DNA of 64,000 bases from Burkholderiaceae bacterium (lineage in GTDB: Bacteria > Pseudomonadota > Gammaproteobacteria > Burkholderiales > Burkholderiaceae_C), in NCBI GenBank assembly GCA_018780645.1, contig JADMJJ010000021.1, positions 22,547 through 86,546 on the forward strand, written 5' to 3'. The notes beneath the pieces are model-generated. The model made no database searches, was not told the DNA's origin, and saw only the letters and a program-made list of their open reading frames with translations. Shown here piece by piece: positions 8,915 to 17,711 of this stretch; within the stretch, counting starts at the first letter, position 1; every line of letters starts with the position of its first letter. A program made the position numbers and the translations under genes.

Positions 8915-10531
8915 TCAGGGCCGGGCGACGCCGAACTGCATGGGCCGAAGCGCGCGCTCGCGCGCTTCCGCGCACAGCTGCAGGGCCAGCGCCAGCACGC
9001 GGCGGGTGTCGCGGGGGTCGATCACGCCATCGTCAAGCAGCAGGCCCGAGGTGTAGAAGGCGCTCATCTGGCGCTCGAAGGTGGCGATGATCTGCTGCTT
9101 CAGGCCGGCGATCTGCGCCTCGTCCACCGGCTGCCCCTTGCGCGCCGCGCCCTCGCGCATGACGATTTCCATCGTGTCGGCGGCCTGCTGCGGGCCCATC
9201 ACCGCGGTGCGCGCATTGGGCCAGCTGAACACAAAGCGGGGGTGAAAGCCGCGTCCGCACATGCCGTAGTTGCCGGCCCCGAAGGAGGCGCCGCACATCA
9301 CGGTGATCTGCGGCACGGTGGCGTTGCTCAGCGCCTGGATCTGCTTGGCACCGTGCTTGATCATGCCGGCCCGCTCAGCCTCCGTGCCGACGATGAAGCC
9401 GGTGGTGTTCTGCAGATAGATCATGGGCAGGCCGCTTTGCTCGCAGGCCTGGATGAAGTGGGTGAGTTTGGTGCTGCCGGCCGGGTCCAGCGGGCCGTTG
9501 TTGCTGATGATGCCGACGCGGTGGCCGGCAATCGCGGCATGGCCGCAGATCGTGGCCGGGCCATAGTCGGGCTTGAAGTCGAGGAAGTCGGACTGGTCGA
9601 CGATGCGGGCGATCAGCTCGTGCATGTCCACCGGCTTCTTGGTGTCCAGGCCCATCAGGCCCAGCAACTCGTCTGCGGCATGGTGCGGTGCGGGGCCGTC
9701 GGGCCAGAGATTGCCCTGGCCCGCCCAGCCCAGCGAGGCGACCAGCTCGCGGCAGATGGCCAGCGCATGGGCATCATCCTCGGCCACGTACTCGGCCAGG
9801 CCCGACACGCCGGCATGCATCTCGGCGCCGCCCAGGTCCTCGTCATTGGCGATCTCGCCGGTGGCGGCCTTCAGGAGCGGCGGGCCGGCCAGAAAGGCGC
9901 GGGCGCGCTTCTTGACCATCACCACATAGTCGGCCAGGCCGGTCATATAGGCGCCGCCGGCAGTCGAGGCGCCATGCACGACCGAAATCACCGGCAGGCC
10001 CGCGGCCGACAGCCGCGCCAGCCACCAGAAGCCGCTGCCGCCCAGCACGAACTGCTCGACGCGGTACTTCAACAGGTTCGCCCCGGCCGACTCAACCAGA
10101 TGCACGAAAGGCAGGCGGTTCTGCAGCGCGATCTCCTGCGCCCGCTGCAGCTTCTCCAGGCCCTTGGCCTGCAGCGCGCCGGCCTCGATGCCGGCGTCGT
10201 CAGCCACCAGCAGCACCCGCGTGCCGGACACGACACCGATGCCGGCGATGAAGCCGCCACCGGCGATCGAGGCGTCAGGGTCGGGCTGATCCTGCAGATA
10301 GCCGGCCAGCGAGGACAGCTCCAGAAACGGCGTGCCCGGGTCAAGCAGCCGCGCCACCCGCTCGCGGGGCAGCAGCTGGCCGCGTTTGTCGAACAGCGGT
10401 TTGCTTTGCGCGCTGCGGCTGGCGGTGCGGGCCTCCAGCGCGCGCAGCTGGGTGATCAGGCTCAGCTGGTAGCTGCGGTTCTCGGCAAACAACGCGCTGC
10501 CGACATCCAGCTGTGATTCAATCCTGGGCAT
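8915..10531 (-). CDS. atuC: Acyl-CoA carboxylase carboxyltransferase beta subunit (geranyl-CoA carboxylase-like)
   Basis: A 538-residue carboxyltransferase with the two crotonase-like lobes of the propionyl/methylcrotonyl/geranyl-CoA carboxylase beta family. It transfers CO2 from biotin on the alpha subunit to the gamma-methyl carbon of an enoyl-CoA. Visible: the oxyanion-hole segment GASTAGGAYMTGLADY, FLAGPPLLKAATGE, DLGGAEMHAGVSG, then in the second lobe LQNTTGFIVG and GASFGAGNYGMCGR. The first-lobe stretch GGSGFWWLARLSAAG departs from the FGRIFYNQAN-type stretch of methylcrotonyl-CoA carboxylases, which, with the leading SDR, favours a larger acyl substrate. Its ATG lies 14 bases inside the SDR gene. 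The alternative is a methylcrotonyl-CoA carboxylase for leucine breakdown. Confidence 0.88.
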   Translation of the reverse strand: MPRIESQLDVGSALFAENRSYQLSLITQLRALEARTASRSAQSKPLFDKRGQLLPRERVARLLDPGTPFLELSSLAGYLQDQPDPDASIAGGGFIAGIGVVSGTRVLLVADDAGIEAGALQAKGLEKLQRAQEIALQNRLPFVHLVESAGANLLKYRVEQFVLGGSGFWWLARLSAAGLPVISVVHGASTAGGAYMTGLADYVVMVKKRARAFLAGPPLLKAATGEIANDEDLGGAEMHAGVSGLAEYVAEDDAHALAICRELVASLGWAGQGNLWPDGPAPHHAADELLGLMGLDTKKPVDMHELIARIVDQSDFLDFKPDYGPATICGHAAIAGHRVGIISNNGPLDPAGSTKLTHFIQACEQSGLPMIYLQNTTGFIVGTEAERAGMIKHGAKQIQALSNATVPQITVMCGASFGAGNYGMCGRGFHPRFVFSWPNARTAVMGPQQAADTMEIVMREGAARKGQPVDEAQIAGLKQQIIATFERQMSAFYTSGLLLDDGVIDPRDTRRVLALALQLCAEARERALRPMQFGVARP

Positions 10532-11402
10532 CGCCGTTCTCGCTCATCAGCACCTTGGGGGTCGTCGCCAGATGGAAACCATCGAACTGCGCCGGGCTCT
10601 TGCCGGTGCCGACCCGGGGCCATATGCGCTTGGCATTCGGCGCCCCGCCGTCGATGCGCAGGCAGGCGCCGCTGATGAAGGCGGCAGCCGGCGACAGCAG
10701 GAACACGATCGCGGCGGCCACTTCACTCTCGCTGCCCATGCGGCAGGCCGGTGTCATCCGGGCCATATTGCGTATCAGCGGGCCCATCTCGGGCGGGTAC
10801 TGGTCCATGCCGCTGGAGGCGATCCAGCCCGGCGCGACCGCATTGCTGCGCACCGGCGCCCACTCCAGTGCGGCCGTCTCGGTGAAGTTCAGCATGCCGG
10901 CACGCGCCGCGCCGCTGTGGCCCATGCCGGGCATGCCCATCCAGATGTCGGCAATGATGTTGACGATTGATCCACCGTTGGCCTCGAGGTACTGCGTGTA
11001 GCACTCTCTGGCCATCAAGAAGCCGCCGGTCAGGTTGTTGCGCACCACGGCGTCCCAGCCCTTGGCCTTGATGTCTCGCAGCGGCGAGGGGTACTGGCCG
11101 CCGGCGTTGTTGACCAGGCCGTCGATGCGGCCATGCCGGGCCAGCACCTCGGCCACGGTGGCGGCCACTACGCTTTCCTCGCGAATGTCACAGACATGTC
11201 CGCTGGCCTTGCCGCCTGCGGCCTCGATTTCAGCCTGCACCGCCGCCAGCTTCTCCGGCTTGCGGCCCACCAGGGCCACGGTTGCGCCCAGCGCGGCCAG
11301 CTCGTGCGCGGTGCAGCGGCCTATGCCGGAGCCGCCGCCGGTGACGATGACCACCTGGCCGGCGAACAAACCGGGTCTGAAAACACTGGCATAGCCGCTC
11401 AT
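10518..11402 (-). CDS. SDR-family reductase, 2-enoyl/2,4-dienoyl-CoA reductase-like (AtuB/AtuG position)
   Basis: A 294-residue short-chain dehydrogenase/reductase. The Rossmann motif TGGGSGIG and the NNAGG segment are intact. The usual catalytic YxxxK is replaced by HSGAARAG, as in the peroxisomal trans-2-enoyl-CoA reductase / dienoyl-CoA reductase branch; this points to an acyl-CoA substrate rather than a simple alcohol. It is the first gene of the leftward operon. The ATG at 11402 follows a good ribosome site (AGGGAGAG). The divergent control region with an 18-bp palindrome begins 17 bases upstream. In the Pseudomonas atu cluster an SDR gene (atuB) likewise precedes the carboxylase beta gene. 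Confidence 0.88.
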   Translation of the reverse strand: MSGYASVFRPGLFAGQVVIVTGGGSGIGRCTAHELAALGATVALVGRKPEKLAAVQAEIEAAGGKASGHVCDIREESVVAATVAEVLARHGRIDGLVNNAGGQYPSPLRDIKAKGWDAVVRNNLTGGFLMARECYTQYLEANGGSIVNIIADIWMGMPGMGHSGAARAGMLNFTETAALEWAPVRSNAVAPGWIASSGMDQYPPEMGPLIRNMARMTPACRMGSESEVAAAIVFLLSPAAAFISGACLRIDGGAPNAKRIWPRVGTGKSPAQFDGFHLATTPKVLMSENGDAQD

Positions 11403-11418
11403 CTCTCTCCCTTGTTCA

Positions 11419-11436
11419 ACCAAGCACTTGCTTGGT
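11419..11436. promoter_or_regulatory. Perfect 18-bp palindrome, candidate TetR-type operator
   Basis: ACCAAGCA-CT-TGCTTGGT has 8-bp arms and a 2-bp centre. It sits between the divergent SDR operon (ATG at 11402) and the thiolase gene (ATG at 11508). The size and symmetry fit TetR-family repressors that sense acyl-CoAs, but no such regulator gene lies nearby and the regulator is unknown. Confidence 0.7.
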
Positions 11437-11457
11437 AAGTGTGCTGCGCTTCATAAT
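11429..11457 (+). promoter_or_regulatory. Candidate sigma-70 promoter for the thiolase/FadB-like operon
   Basis: TTGCTT (11429-11434) and CATAAT (11452-11457) are spaced by 17 bases, about 50 bases before the thiolase ATG. The -35 box overlaps the right arm of the palindrome at 11419-11436, so a bound repressor would block it. The -35 is weak (3/6), the -10 good (5/6). Confidence 0.45.
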
Positions 11458-11507
11458 CGCTTGTCAATCGGCAGCGCCCGCGCGCGAGCCGTGCATTGGA
11501 GACAACC

Positions 11508-12713
11508 ATGGCGCAAGCATTGATTTACGAAGCCCTGCGCACGCCGCGCGGCAAGGGCAAGAAGGACGGCAGCCTGCATGAGGTCAAGCCGGTGGACCTG
11601 CTGGCCGGCCTGCTCGGCCAGCTGCAGCAGCGGCTGGACTTCGATCCGGCCCTGGTGGACGACGTGGTGATGGGCTGCGTCACGCCGGTGGGCGAGCAGG
11701 GGGCCGTGATCCCGAAAACGGCGGTGCTGAAGGCGGGCTGGGACTTCAGAGTTGCCGGCGTGCAGATCAACCGCTTTTGCGCCTCGGGCCTGGAGGCGGT
11801 GAACCTGGCCGCGCAAAAGGTCGCCAGCGGCTGGGAAGACCTGGTCATCGCCGGCGGCGTCGAGAGCATGTCGCGGGTGCCCATGGGCAGCGACGGTGGC
11901 GCCTGGGCACAAGACCCCGAGACCAACGCCGTCACCGGCTTCGTGCCGCAGGGCATAGGCGCGGACCTGATCGCCACGCTGGGCGGCTGGGGCCGCGAGG
12001 ATGTCGATGCTTTCGCGCTGGAGTCGCAGCAGCGCGCCGCGCGGGCCCAGGCGGCCGGCTTCTTCGATCGCTCGGTCGTGCCGGTGCTTGACGCGATCGG
12101 CATTCCCATCCTGGAGCGCGATGAATTCATCAAGCCGCAGAGCACCTTGCAGGGCCTGGGCGCGCTGAAGGCGAGCTTCGAGCAGCTCGGCGCAATGGGC
12201 TTCGATGCTGTGGCCTTGCAGCGCTATCCGCAGGTCGAGCGCATCCACCACGTGCACAGCCCCGGCAACTCGTCGGGCATCGTCGATGGCGCGGCCGCCG
12301 TGCTGATCGGCAGCGAGGCCATGGGCAAGACCCTGGGCCTGACGCCGCGCGGCCGCATCGTCGCCACCGCCCTGTCGGGTGCCGACCCCAGCATCATGCT
12401 GACCGGCCCGATGCCGGCCACGCGCAAGGCGCTGGCCAAGGCCGGGCTGACGATCAAGGACATCGATCTGTTCGAGGTCAACGAGGCCTTTGCTGCGGTG
12501 CCGATGCGATTCATGCAGGAGATGGGCGTGTCGCACGACCGGGTCAACGTCAATGGTGGCGCCATCGCCATGGGTCATCCGCTGGGCGCCACCGGCGCGA
12601 TGCTGCTGGGCACCCTGCTCGATGAGCTGGAGCGCCGCCAGCTCAAGCGCGGTCTGATCACGCTGTGCGTGGGCGGCGGCATGGGCATTGCCACCATCAT
12701 CGAAAGAGTCTGA
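11508..12713 (+). CDS. Acetyl-CoA acyltransferase (thiolase)
   Basis: A 401-residue thiolase. It carries the nucleophilic Cys in [16 protein letters not shown], the His motif GHPLGATG and the second Cys in CVGGGMG; all residues for thiolytic cleavage of 3-ketoacyl-CoA are present. A ribosome site (GGAGA) lies 5 bases before the ATG at 11508. Two bases separate its stop from the start of the FadB/FadJ-like gene, so the pair forms a beta-oxidation operon. It diverges from the atu-like operon across a shared operator region, which suggests common control and that this pair completes oxidation of the acyl chains handled there. Confidence 0.95.
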   Translation: MAQALIYEALRTPRGKGKKDGSLHEVKPVDLLAGLLGQLQQRLDFDPALVDDVVMGCVTPVGEQGAVIPKTAVLKAGWDFRVAGVQINRFCASGLEAVNLAAQKVASGWEDLVIAGGVESMSRVPMGSDGGAWAQDPETNAVTGFVPQGIGADLIATLGGWGREDVDAFALESQQRAARAQAAGFFDRSVVPVLDAIGIPILERDEFIKPQSTLQGLGALKASFEQLGAMGFDAVALQRYPQVERIHHVHSPGNSSGIVDGAAAVLIGSEAMGKTLGLTPRGRIVATALSGADPSIMLTGPMPATRKALAKAGLTIKDIDLFEVNEAFAAVPMRFMQEMGVSHDRVNVNGGAIAMGHPLGATGAMLLGTLLDELERRQLKRGLITLCVGGGMGIATIIERV

Positions 12714-12715
12714 GC

Positions 12716-14854
12716 ATGGACACGATCCGCTACGAACTGAACGCCGAAGGCATCGCCACGCTGTGCTTTGACGAGCCCGGCTCGCCGGTCAACACGATGA
12801 ATCCGCGCTGGCAGGCCGACATGGCCGAGGCCGCAGCCCTGCTGCAACGCGACAAGGCGCAGATCACCGGAGTGCTCCTGACCTCGGCCAAGAGCACCTT
12901 CTTTGCCGGCGCCGAGCTGAACGGCGTGTTGAAGCTGAAGCCCGAAGACGCGGCCGAGGGCTTCAGTCGTGTCGAGGCCTTGAAGAAGGCCTTCCGCGCG
13001 ATCGAGACGCTGGGCCGGCCGGTCGTCGCGCTGCTGAACGGCGCTGCGCTTGGCGGCGGCTGGGAGGTCGCCCTGTGCGCCCATGCCCGCTTCGCGCTGG
13101 ACGATGCTCGGACCCAGTTCGGCACGCCCGAGGTCAGCCTGGGCCTGATTCCCGGCGCCTGCGGCATCACCAAGACCGTGCGCATGCTGGGCCTGATGGC
13201 GGCCCAGCCCTATCTGATCGAGGGCAAGCTCTTCGGCCCGCAGGAGGCCGTCAAGCTGGGCTGGGTGCAGGGCCTGGGCAAGACCATAGACGAGCTGAAG
13301 GCCCAGGCGCTGGCCTGGATCGCCGCCCACCCGGATGCCCAGCAGCCCTGGGACGCCAGGGACTACAAGATGCCGGGCGGCACGCCCGCGAACCCCAAGG
13401 TCGCCCAGGCCCTGATGGTGGCGCCGGCGATGCTGGCGCAGAAGACCCGCGGCCTCTATCCGGCCGCGCAGGCGGCGCTGGAGGCCATGGTCGAGGGCGC
13501 GATGGTGGACTACGACACGGCCACGCGGATCGAGAGCCGCAAGCTGGCCCGACTGATGGTGGGCCAGAACGCCAAGAACATGATCACCGCCTTCTTCTTC
13601 AACCTGAATGCGATCAAGGCCGGCAAGTCACGGCCGGGCAGCAGCGCGCGCTGGAAGCCGGCCAAGGTCGGCATCCTGGGCGCCGGCATGATGGGGGCAG
13701 GCATTGCCTATGCCAATGCCGCCAAGGGCATTGCCTGCGTGCTCAAGGACGTGAGCCTGGACAGGGCCGAGAAGGGGCGCGACTACAGCCGCAAGATCAC
13801 CGCCGGCCGAGTCGCCAAGGGCCAGATGAGCGAGGACAAGCAGGCCGGCCTGCTGGCGCTGATCCAGCCCACCGCAGCGGCGGCCGATCTCCAGGGCTGC
13901 GACCTGATCATCGAGGCGGTGTTCGAGCAGCGGGCGCTGAAGGCCCAGGTCACGCAGGAGGCCGAACCGATGCTGGCCGCTGGCGGTGTGTTCGCCTCCA
14001 ACACGTCGACGCTGCCCATCACCGGCCTGGCCCAGGCCAGCTGCGACGCCACGCACTTCGTCGGCCTGCACTTCTTCTCGCCGGTGGACAAGATGAAGCT
14101 GGTCGAGATCATCCGCGGCAAGCAGACCAGCGACGAGACGGTGGCTCGCGCCTACGACTATGTGCTGGGCTTAGGCAAGACACCCATCGTCGTCAACGAC
14201 TCGCGCGGCTTCTTCACCAGCCGCGTGTTCGGCACCTTCGTGATGGAGGGGGCGGCGATGCTGGCCGAGGGCATTCCTGCGCCGGTGATCGAGCAGGCCG
14301 GGCTGCAGGCCGGCATGCCGGTGGGCCCGCTGGCGGTGCTGGACGAGACCAGCCTCAGCCTGTCGGTCCATGTGATGGAGCAGACCCGCGCCGACGTGGC
14401 GGCCGAGGGCCGCAAGGTCAATGCCTCACCGGGCGAGCGCCTGGTCGAACGGATGGTCAAGGAGCTGCAGCGCCCGGGGCGTGCCGGTGGCGGTGGCTTC
14501 TACGACTATCCCGCCGCCGGCCCCAAGCAGCTGTGGCCGCAGCTGAAGCCGCTGTTCGAGAAGGCCGATGCCCGCTGGGACATGCAGGAGCTGAAGGACC
14601 GGCTGCTGTATCGCCAGGCGATCGAGACCTTGCGCTGCCTCAGCGAGGGCGTGCTGACCAGCACGCACGACGCCAATATCGGCTCCATCTTCGGCATCGG
14701 CTTCCCGGCCTGGACCGGGGGGGCGATGCAGTTCATCTATTCGGAAGGCGAGCGCTTCGAGAAGCGAGCCGCCGAGCTGGCCGTCTGGCACGGCGCGGGC
14801 TTCGAGCTGAGCGACGCGCTGCGGGACTGCATCGCTCGGCACGCGCCCCGATAA
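12716..14854 (+). CDS. Bifunctional enoyl-CoA hydratase / 3-hydroxyacyl-CoA dehydrogenase (FadB/FadJ-like)
   Basis: A 712-residue fusion for two steps of beta-oxidation. The N-terminal crotonase domain (about 1-300) keeps both catalytic Glu positions (GGGWEVA and [11 protein letters not shown]). The dehydrogenase half begins at about 315 with the NAD-binding motif [15 protein letters not shown] and contains [14 protein letters not shown] with the catalytic His-region, then [11 protein letters not shown] and the C-terminal dehydrogenase domain with [13 protein letters not shown]. It is translated directly after the thiolase. Size and order match FadJ/FadB-type alpha chains; which of the two paralogue groups it belongs to would need a tree. 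Confidence 0.95.
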   Translation: MDTIRYELNAEGIATLCFDEPGSPVNTMNPRWQADMAEAAALLQRDKAQITGVLLTSAKSTFFAGAELNGVLKLKPEDAAEGFSRVEALKKAFRAIETLGRPVVALLNGAALGGGWEVALCAHARFALDDARTQFGTPEVSLGLIPGACGITKTVRMLGLMAAQPYLIEGKLFGPQEAVKLGWVQGLGKTIDELKAQALAWIAAHPDAQQPWDARDYKMPGGTPANPKVAQALMVAPAMLAQKTRGLYPAAQAALEAMVEGAMVDYDTATRIESRKLARLMVGQNAKNMITAFFFNLNAIKAGKSRPGSSARWKPAKVGILGAGMMGAGIAYANAAKGIACVLKDVSLDRAEKGRDYSRKITAGRVAKGQMSEDKQAGLLALIQPTAAAADLQGCDLIIEAVFEQRALKAQVTQEAEPMLAAGGVFASNTSTLPITGLAQASCDATHFVGLHFFSPVDKMKLVEIIRGKQTSDETVARAYDYVLGLGKTPIVVNDSRGFFTSRVFGTFVMEGAAMLAEGIPAPVIEQAGLQAGMPVGPLAVLDETSLSLSVHVMEQTRADVAAEGRKVNASPGERLVERMVKELQRPGRAGGGGFYDYPAAGPKQLWPQLKPLFEKADARWDMQELKDRLLYRQAIETLRCLSEGVLTSTHDANIGSIFGIGFPAWTGGAMQFIYSEGERFEKRAAELAVWHGAGFELSDALRDCIARHAPR

Positions 14855-14864
14855 ACCGGGCGAT

Positions 14865-16304
14865 TTACCGCCCCATCGGCAGCGGGTAGCTGGCCAGACT
14901 GGCCATGCCGCGCGCGCCGATGGCCTGCACGCCGAACACGACATTGTCCTTGGACACGCCGGTGATGGTCGTGCGCGTGACCAGGCCCACGTCCCGGTGC
15001 TGCTGCCAGATCGGCGAGCCGGTTTCGCGCCAGACGATGCGATAGCCCTTCAGCCCCGGCTCGGTGTTGGCCTCCCAGCGCAGCGTGCTGTTGTTGTCCA
15101 GCTCGATCGCTTCCAGCCTCACGTTCTGCGGTGCGGCGGGCGCCAGCGCCAGCGTCGCCAGGCCGGCGGCATTGATGCGGGTGACGTTGGCCAGATAGGG
15201 CATGTCGACGAACTCGACCAGATCGCCATAGACCACACCGTTCTCGGTGCGCACATCCTGGTGCTGGTGGCGGAAGTTCTCGAACGGCTCGGTGAAGCGC
15301 ACGGCGGCATAGCCGCGCTCCAGGAAGGGCAGGTGGTCGCCGCCGCGCAGATAGCGGTCGCGACGCTGAATCAGGTTCACCGTGAAGCCGGGCACGTAGC
15401 GCTCGCCGGCAGCTTTCAGGTGGCGGCCCAGCTGGTGGGTGGGCAGGTCCTCGCCGCCGCCGGCCAGGGCCAGCGCCTGCAGCTGCCTGCGGACGGCCTC
15501 GCTGGCGCTGTCGGTGTCTGCGGTCTGCTGATTGCTCTGCGCCTTGACCAGCATGCGCAGCAAGGGGTCGAAGCCGTCGGCGAACAACCGCAGCTGTTTC
15601 GGATCGTGCTGACCGGCGTCGCCGGTAGCGCTGCCGACGATGTCATTGGTGACCATCGCCTCAACGCGCAGGTTCCTTGCCCGGGCCGTCTTCGCCCAAT
15701 GGGTGGCGCCCAGCAGGCCCTGCTCCTCGCCGGCCACGGCCATGAAGACCAGGGTCGCATCGAACTGATGGGCCGCCATCACGCAGGCCAGTTCCATCAC
15801 CGCGGCCACGCCCGAGGCATCGTCATTGGCGCCCGGGGCAAAGCCGCTGGCGTCCATCACATCGGTGTTGCGCGAGTCATAGTGGCCGCTGACGACCAGC
15901 AGCCTGTCCTTGGACGCGGCCGATGTGCCCGGCAACGTGGCGACCACATTGACCAGCGTCACCGGTGTGGGCACGCGCCGGCCGGCGGGCTCGACGAACT
16001 CGTCCATCTCGACCTGCAGCCGCCCGCCCGCTGCCTTGGAGCAGGCCTGCAGCTCGCGCTGTATCCAGCGCCGGGCGGCGCCGATGCCGCGGGTGTCCGA
16101 GGCGGTGTCGGACAAGGTGTGGCGAGTGTGGAAGCCGACCAGCGTTTCGATGCGCTTGGCGATGCGCTGCACCGACACGTCCGCAACTATCTTGGCCACG
16201 GTCGGCTCCAGCGGTTCGGTGTCGGCGGCCGCAGCAGGGCCGGTCAAGGCGATCAGCAGCGCAAGGCTTGCGCAGAAGCGAGGGGTGGAGCTGGGCTGGC
16301 GCAT
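14865..16304 (-). CDS. Secreted M28-family metallopeptidase (aminopeptidase-like)
   Basis: A 479-residue exported peptidase. The N-terminus (MRQPSSTPRFCASLALLIAL then TGPAAAA) is a signal peptide. The zinc-site series of M28 peptidases is complete: SGHYDSR (His), GANDDASG (bridging Asp), GEEQGLLG (Glu base and ligand), TNDIVG (Asp) and GGDHLPF (His). Residues from about 375 form a beta-rich region (LRWEANTEPGLKGYRIVW) resembling a fibronectin type III domain. It would cleave peptides in the periplasm or outside. It stands alone, converging with the FadB-like gene with only 10 bases between stops. Confidence 0.92.
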   Translation of the reverse strand: MRQPSSTPRFCASLALLIALTGPAAAADTEPLEPTVAKIVADVSVQRIAKRIETLVGFHTRHTLSDTASDTRGIGAARRWIQRELQACSKAAGGRLQVEMDEFVEPAGRRVPTPVTLVNVVATLPGTSAASKDRLLVVSGHYDSRNTDVMDASGFAPGANDDASGVAAVMELACVMAAHQFDATLVFMAVAGEEQGLLGATHWAKTARARNLRVEAMVTNDIVGSATGDAGQHDPKQLRLFADGFDPLLRMLVKAQSNQQTADTDSASEAVRRQLQALALAGGGEDLPTHQLGRHLKAAGERYVPGFTVNLIQRRDRYLRGGDHLPFLERGYAAVRFTEPFENFRHQHQDVRTENGVVYGDLVEFVDMPYLANVTRINAAGLATLALAPAAPQNVRLEAIELDNNSTLRWEANTEPGLKGYRIVWRETGSPIWQQHRDVGLVTRTTITGVSKDNVVFGVQAIGARGMASLASYPLPMGR

Positions 16305-16456
16305 GGTGAGCAGGGCCTGTTGATGAGTGCGTCGAGATTCTTGCACCGCCAGACCAGGTCTGAGCGCCGGCTGTGCGAGGGCTGGCACAAGACCTCATTG
16401 CGCGCCGCGGGCTTTCTGGGCCCAATTGGGGTTTGACCCCATTCGGAGGAGCGTCC

Positions 16457-16813
16457 ATGACAACACTTGCCGCCATCGCCGTGACCCTGGTCGCGCTCTT
16501 GCACCTGTACTTTCTGGCGCTGGAGATGTTCTTCTGGACCAAGCCGCTAGGCCTGCGCACCTTCGGCAACAAGCCCGAATTCGCCGAGGCTTCCAAGGTG
16601 CTGGCCGCGAATCAGGGGCTTTACAACGGCTTTCTGGCGGCCGGTCTGCTATGGGGGTTGAGCCTGGGTGCGGCCGGCCGCCCGGTCGAGCTGTTCTTCC
16701 TCGGCTGCGTGCTGGTGGCCGGGGTGTTCGGCGCCATCACGGTCAGCCGCAAGATACTGTTCGTCCAGGCGGTGCCGGCGGCAATTGCGCTGGCGCTGGT
16801 CCTGCTCAGCTGA
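16457..16813 (+). CDS. DUF1304-family small membrane protein
   Basis: A 118-residue protein with four hydrophobic helices. It has the DUF1304 pattern of an HLYFLALEMFFW start, an ANQGLYNGFLAAG centre and a second half of two more helices. Function is not established for the family. A strong ribosome site (GGAGGAG) lies 6 bases before the ATG. It is a single gene, facing the TonB-like gene with 6 bases between stops. Confidence 0.9.
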   Translation: MTTLAAIAVTLVALLHLYFLALEMFFWTKPLGLRTFGNKPEFAEASKVLAANQGLYNGFLAAGLLWGLSLGAAGRPVELFFLGCVLVAGVFGAITVSRKILFVQAVPAAIALALVLLS

Positions 16814-16819
16814 GGGGGC

Positions 16820-17524
16820 TCACTCCAGCTTGAAGCCGACCTCGACGCTGGCAGTACGCTCCTGCTTGATCGGCGCGAAGCGCCACTGCTTGACCGCGTC
16901 GATGGCGGCCTGCGACAGCCGCCTGTGGCTGCTGGACACCGCCTCGGCCTGAGACACGGTGCCGTCGGGCCGCACGGTGAAGCGCACGGCCACCATGCCG
17001 CTTTGCAGCGTGTTGACCAGCTGGCGCGGAAAATCGGGCTGCACTTGGAACAGCGGTCTCAGCGGCGCTTCGGGCTCCTCGACGACCGGGGGCGGGGGCG
17101 CCGCCGGTGCCGGAGCGACCGGCGAGGCCAGGGCGACGCGGGTGCCGGGGTCAGGACTGACCGGGGCCGACTCGAAGGCCGGTGGGGCCGCCGCAACTGC
17201 GCTGGTTTCGGTCAGGGCCTCGACCTGCTTGCGAGCGGCGGCCAAGGTGGCGCCGTTGCTGCTGGGGGCCGGTGATGGCGGCGGGCTGGCCTTCTTTGCC
17301 GCCGGAGCCGCCGGTGCGGGTGCCGCCTTGGCGGCGGCCTTGTCGGCCACCAGGCGTATCCACTGCGAGACCTTGTCGCCGTCGCGCTTGGCGCGCTCGG
17401 CATCGCTCAATGCGGGCGCCGACTTGGCGGCATCGGCCGTCTGCGCGTGCAGGGCTGTCGACAGCAGGGCGCTCATCAGCAAGGCCAGGCCGGCAAGGCG
17501 GCAGTGACTGTGCACGGGCAACAT
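16820..17524 (-). CDS. TonB-family C-terminal domain protein, secreted
   Basis: A 234-residue protein with an N-terminal signal-like hydrophobic stretch (about 5-27, ending in LHAQ), a long Ala/Pro/Lys-rich middle (about 50-145) expected to be extended, and a TonB C-terminal domain (about 155-234) with FPRQLVNTLQSGMVAVRF, VRPDGTVSQ and AVKQWRFAP. Canonical TonB keeps an uncleaved N-terminal anchor and works with ExbBD; here no exbBD is adjacent and the leader looks cleavable. It may therefore be a TonB-like periplasmic protein rather than an energy transducer. A ribosome site (GGAGG) lies 7 bases before the ATG. Confidence 0.87.
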   Translation of the reverse strand: MLPVHSHCRLAGLALLMSALLSTALHAQTADAAKSAPALSDAERAKRDGDKVSQWIRLVADKAAAKAAPAPAAPAAKKASPPPSPAPSSNGATLAAARKQVEALTETSAVAAAPPAFESAPVSPDPGTRVALASPVAPAPAAPPPPVVEEPEAPLRPLFQVQPDFPRQLVNTLQSGMVAVRFTVRPDGTVSQAEAVSSSHRRLSQAAIDAVKQWRFAPIKQERTASVEVGFKLE

Positions 17525-17711
17525 CGGTACCTCCAAACGACGCCGCTGCCTTTGCGTGGCAGCCATCCGGACATCCGTCGGCGCTGGCTTGACTGCGTCC
17601 GATCGGGGCCCGCTTTTGGCGGGTTGCGGCGCAGTGTACGCAGAGCGCCCACCCTGGGCACGTGAGAATTCGACATTTCTGCCTAGTGAATTCCCTGATC
17701 CGGTGCCTGTT

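Noticed and set aside
3352..11402. Leucine/isovalerate (liu) operon
   Set aside because: Plausible for the carboxylase alone, but there is no HMG-CoA lyase or LiuR-type regulator, and the leading enoyl-CoA-reductase-like SDR and beta-subunit motif favour an atu-like pathway. Kept as the main alternative.
13075..14889. A 604-codon frame overlapping the FadB/FadJ-like gene on the same strand
   Set aside because: Low-complexity Arg/Gly/Ala composition; the other frame carries all enzyme motifs.
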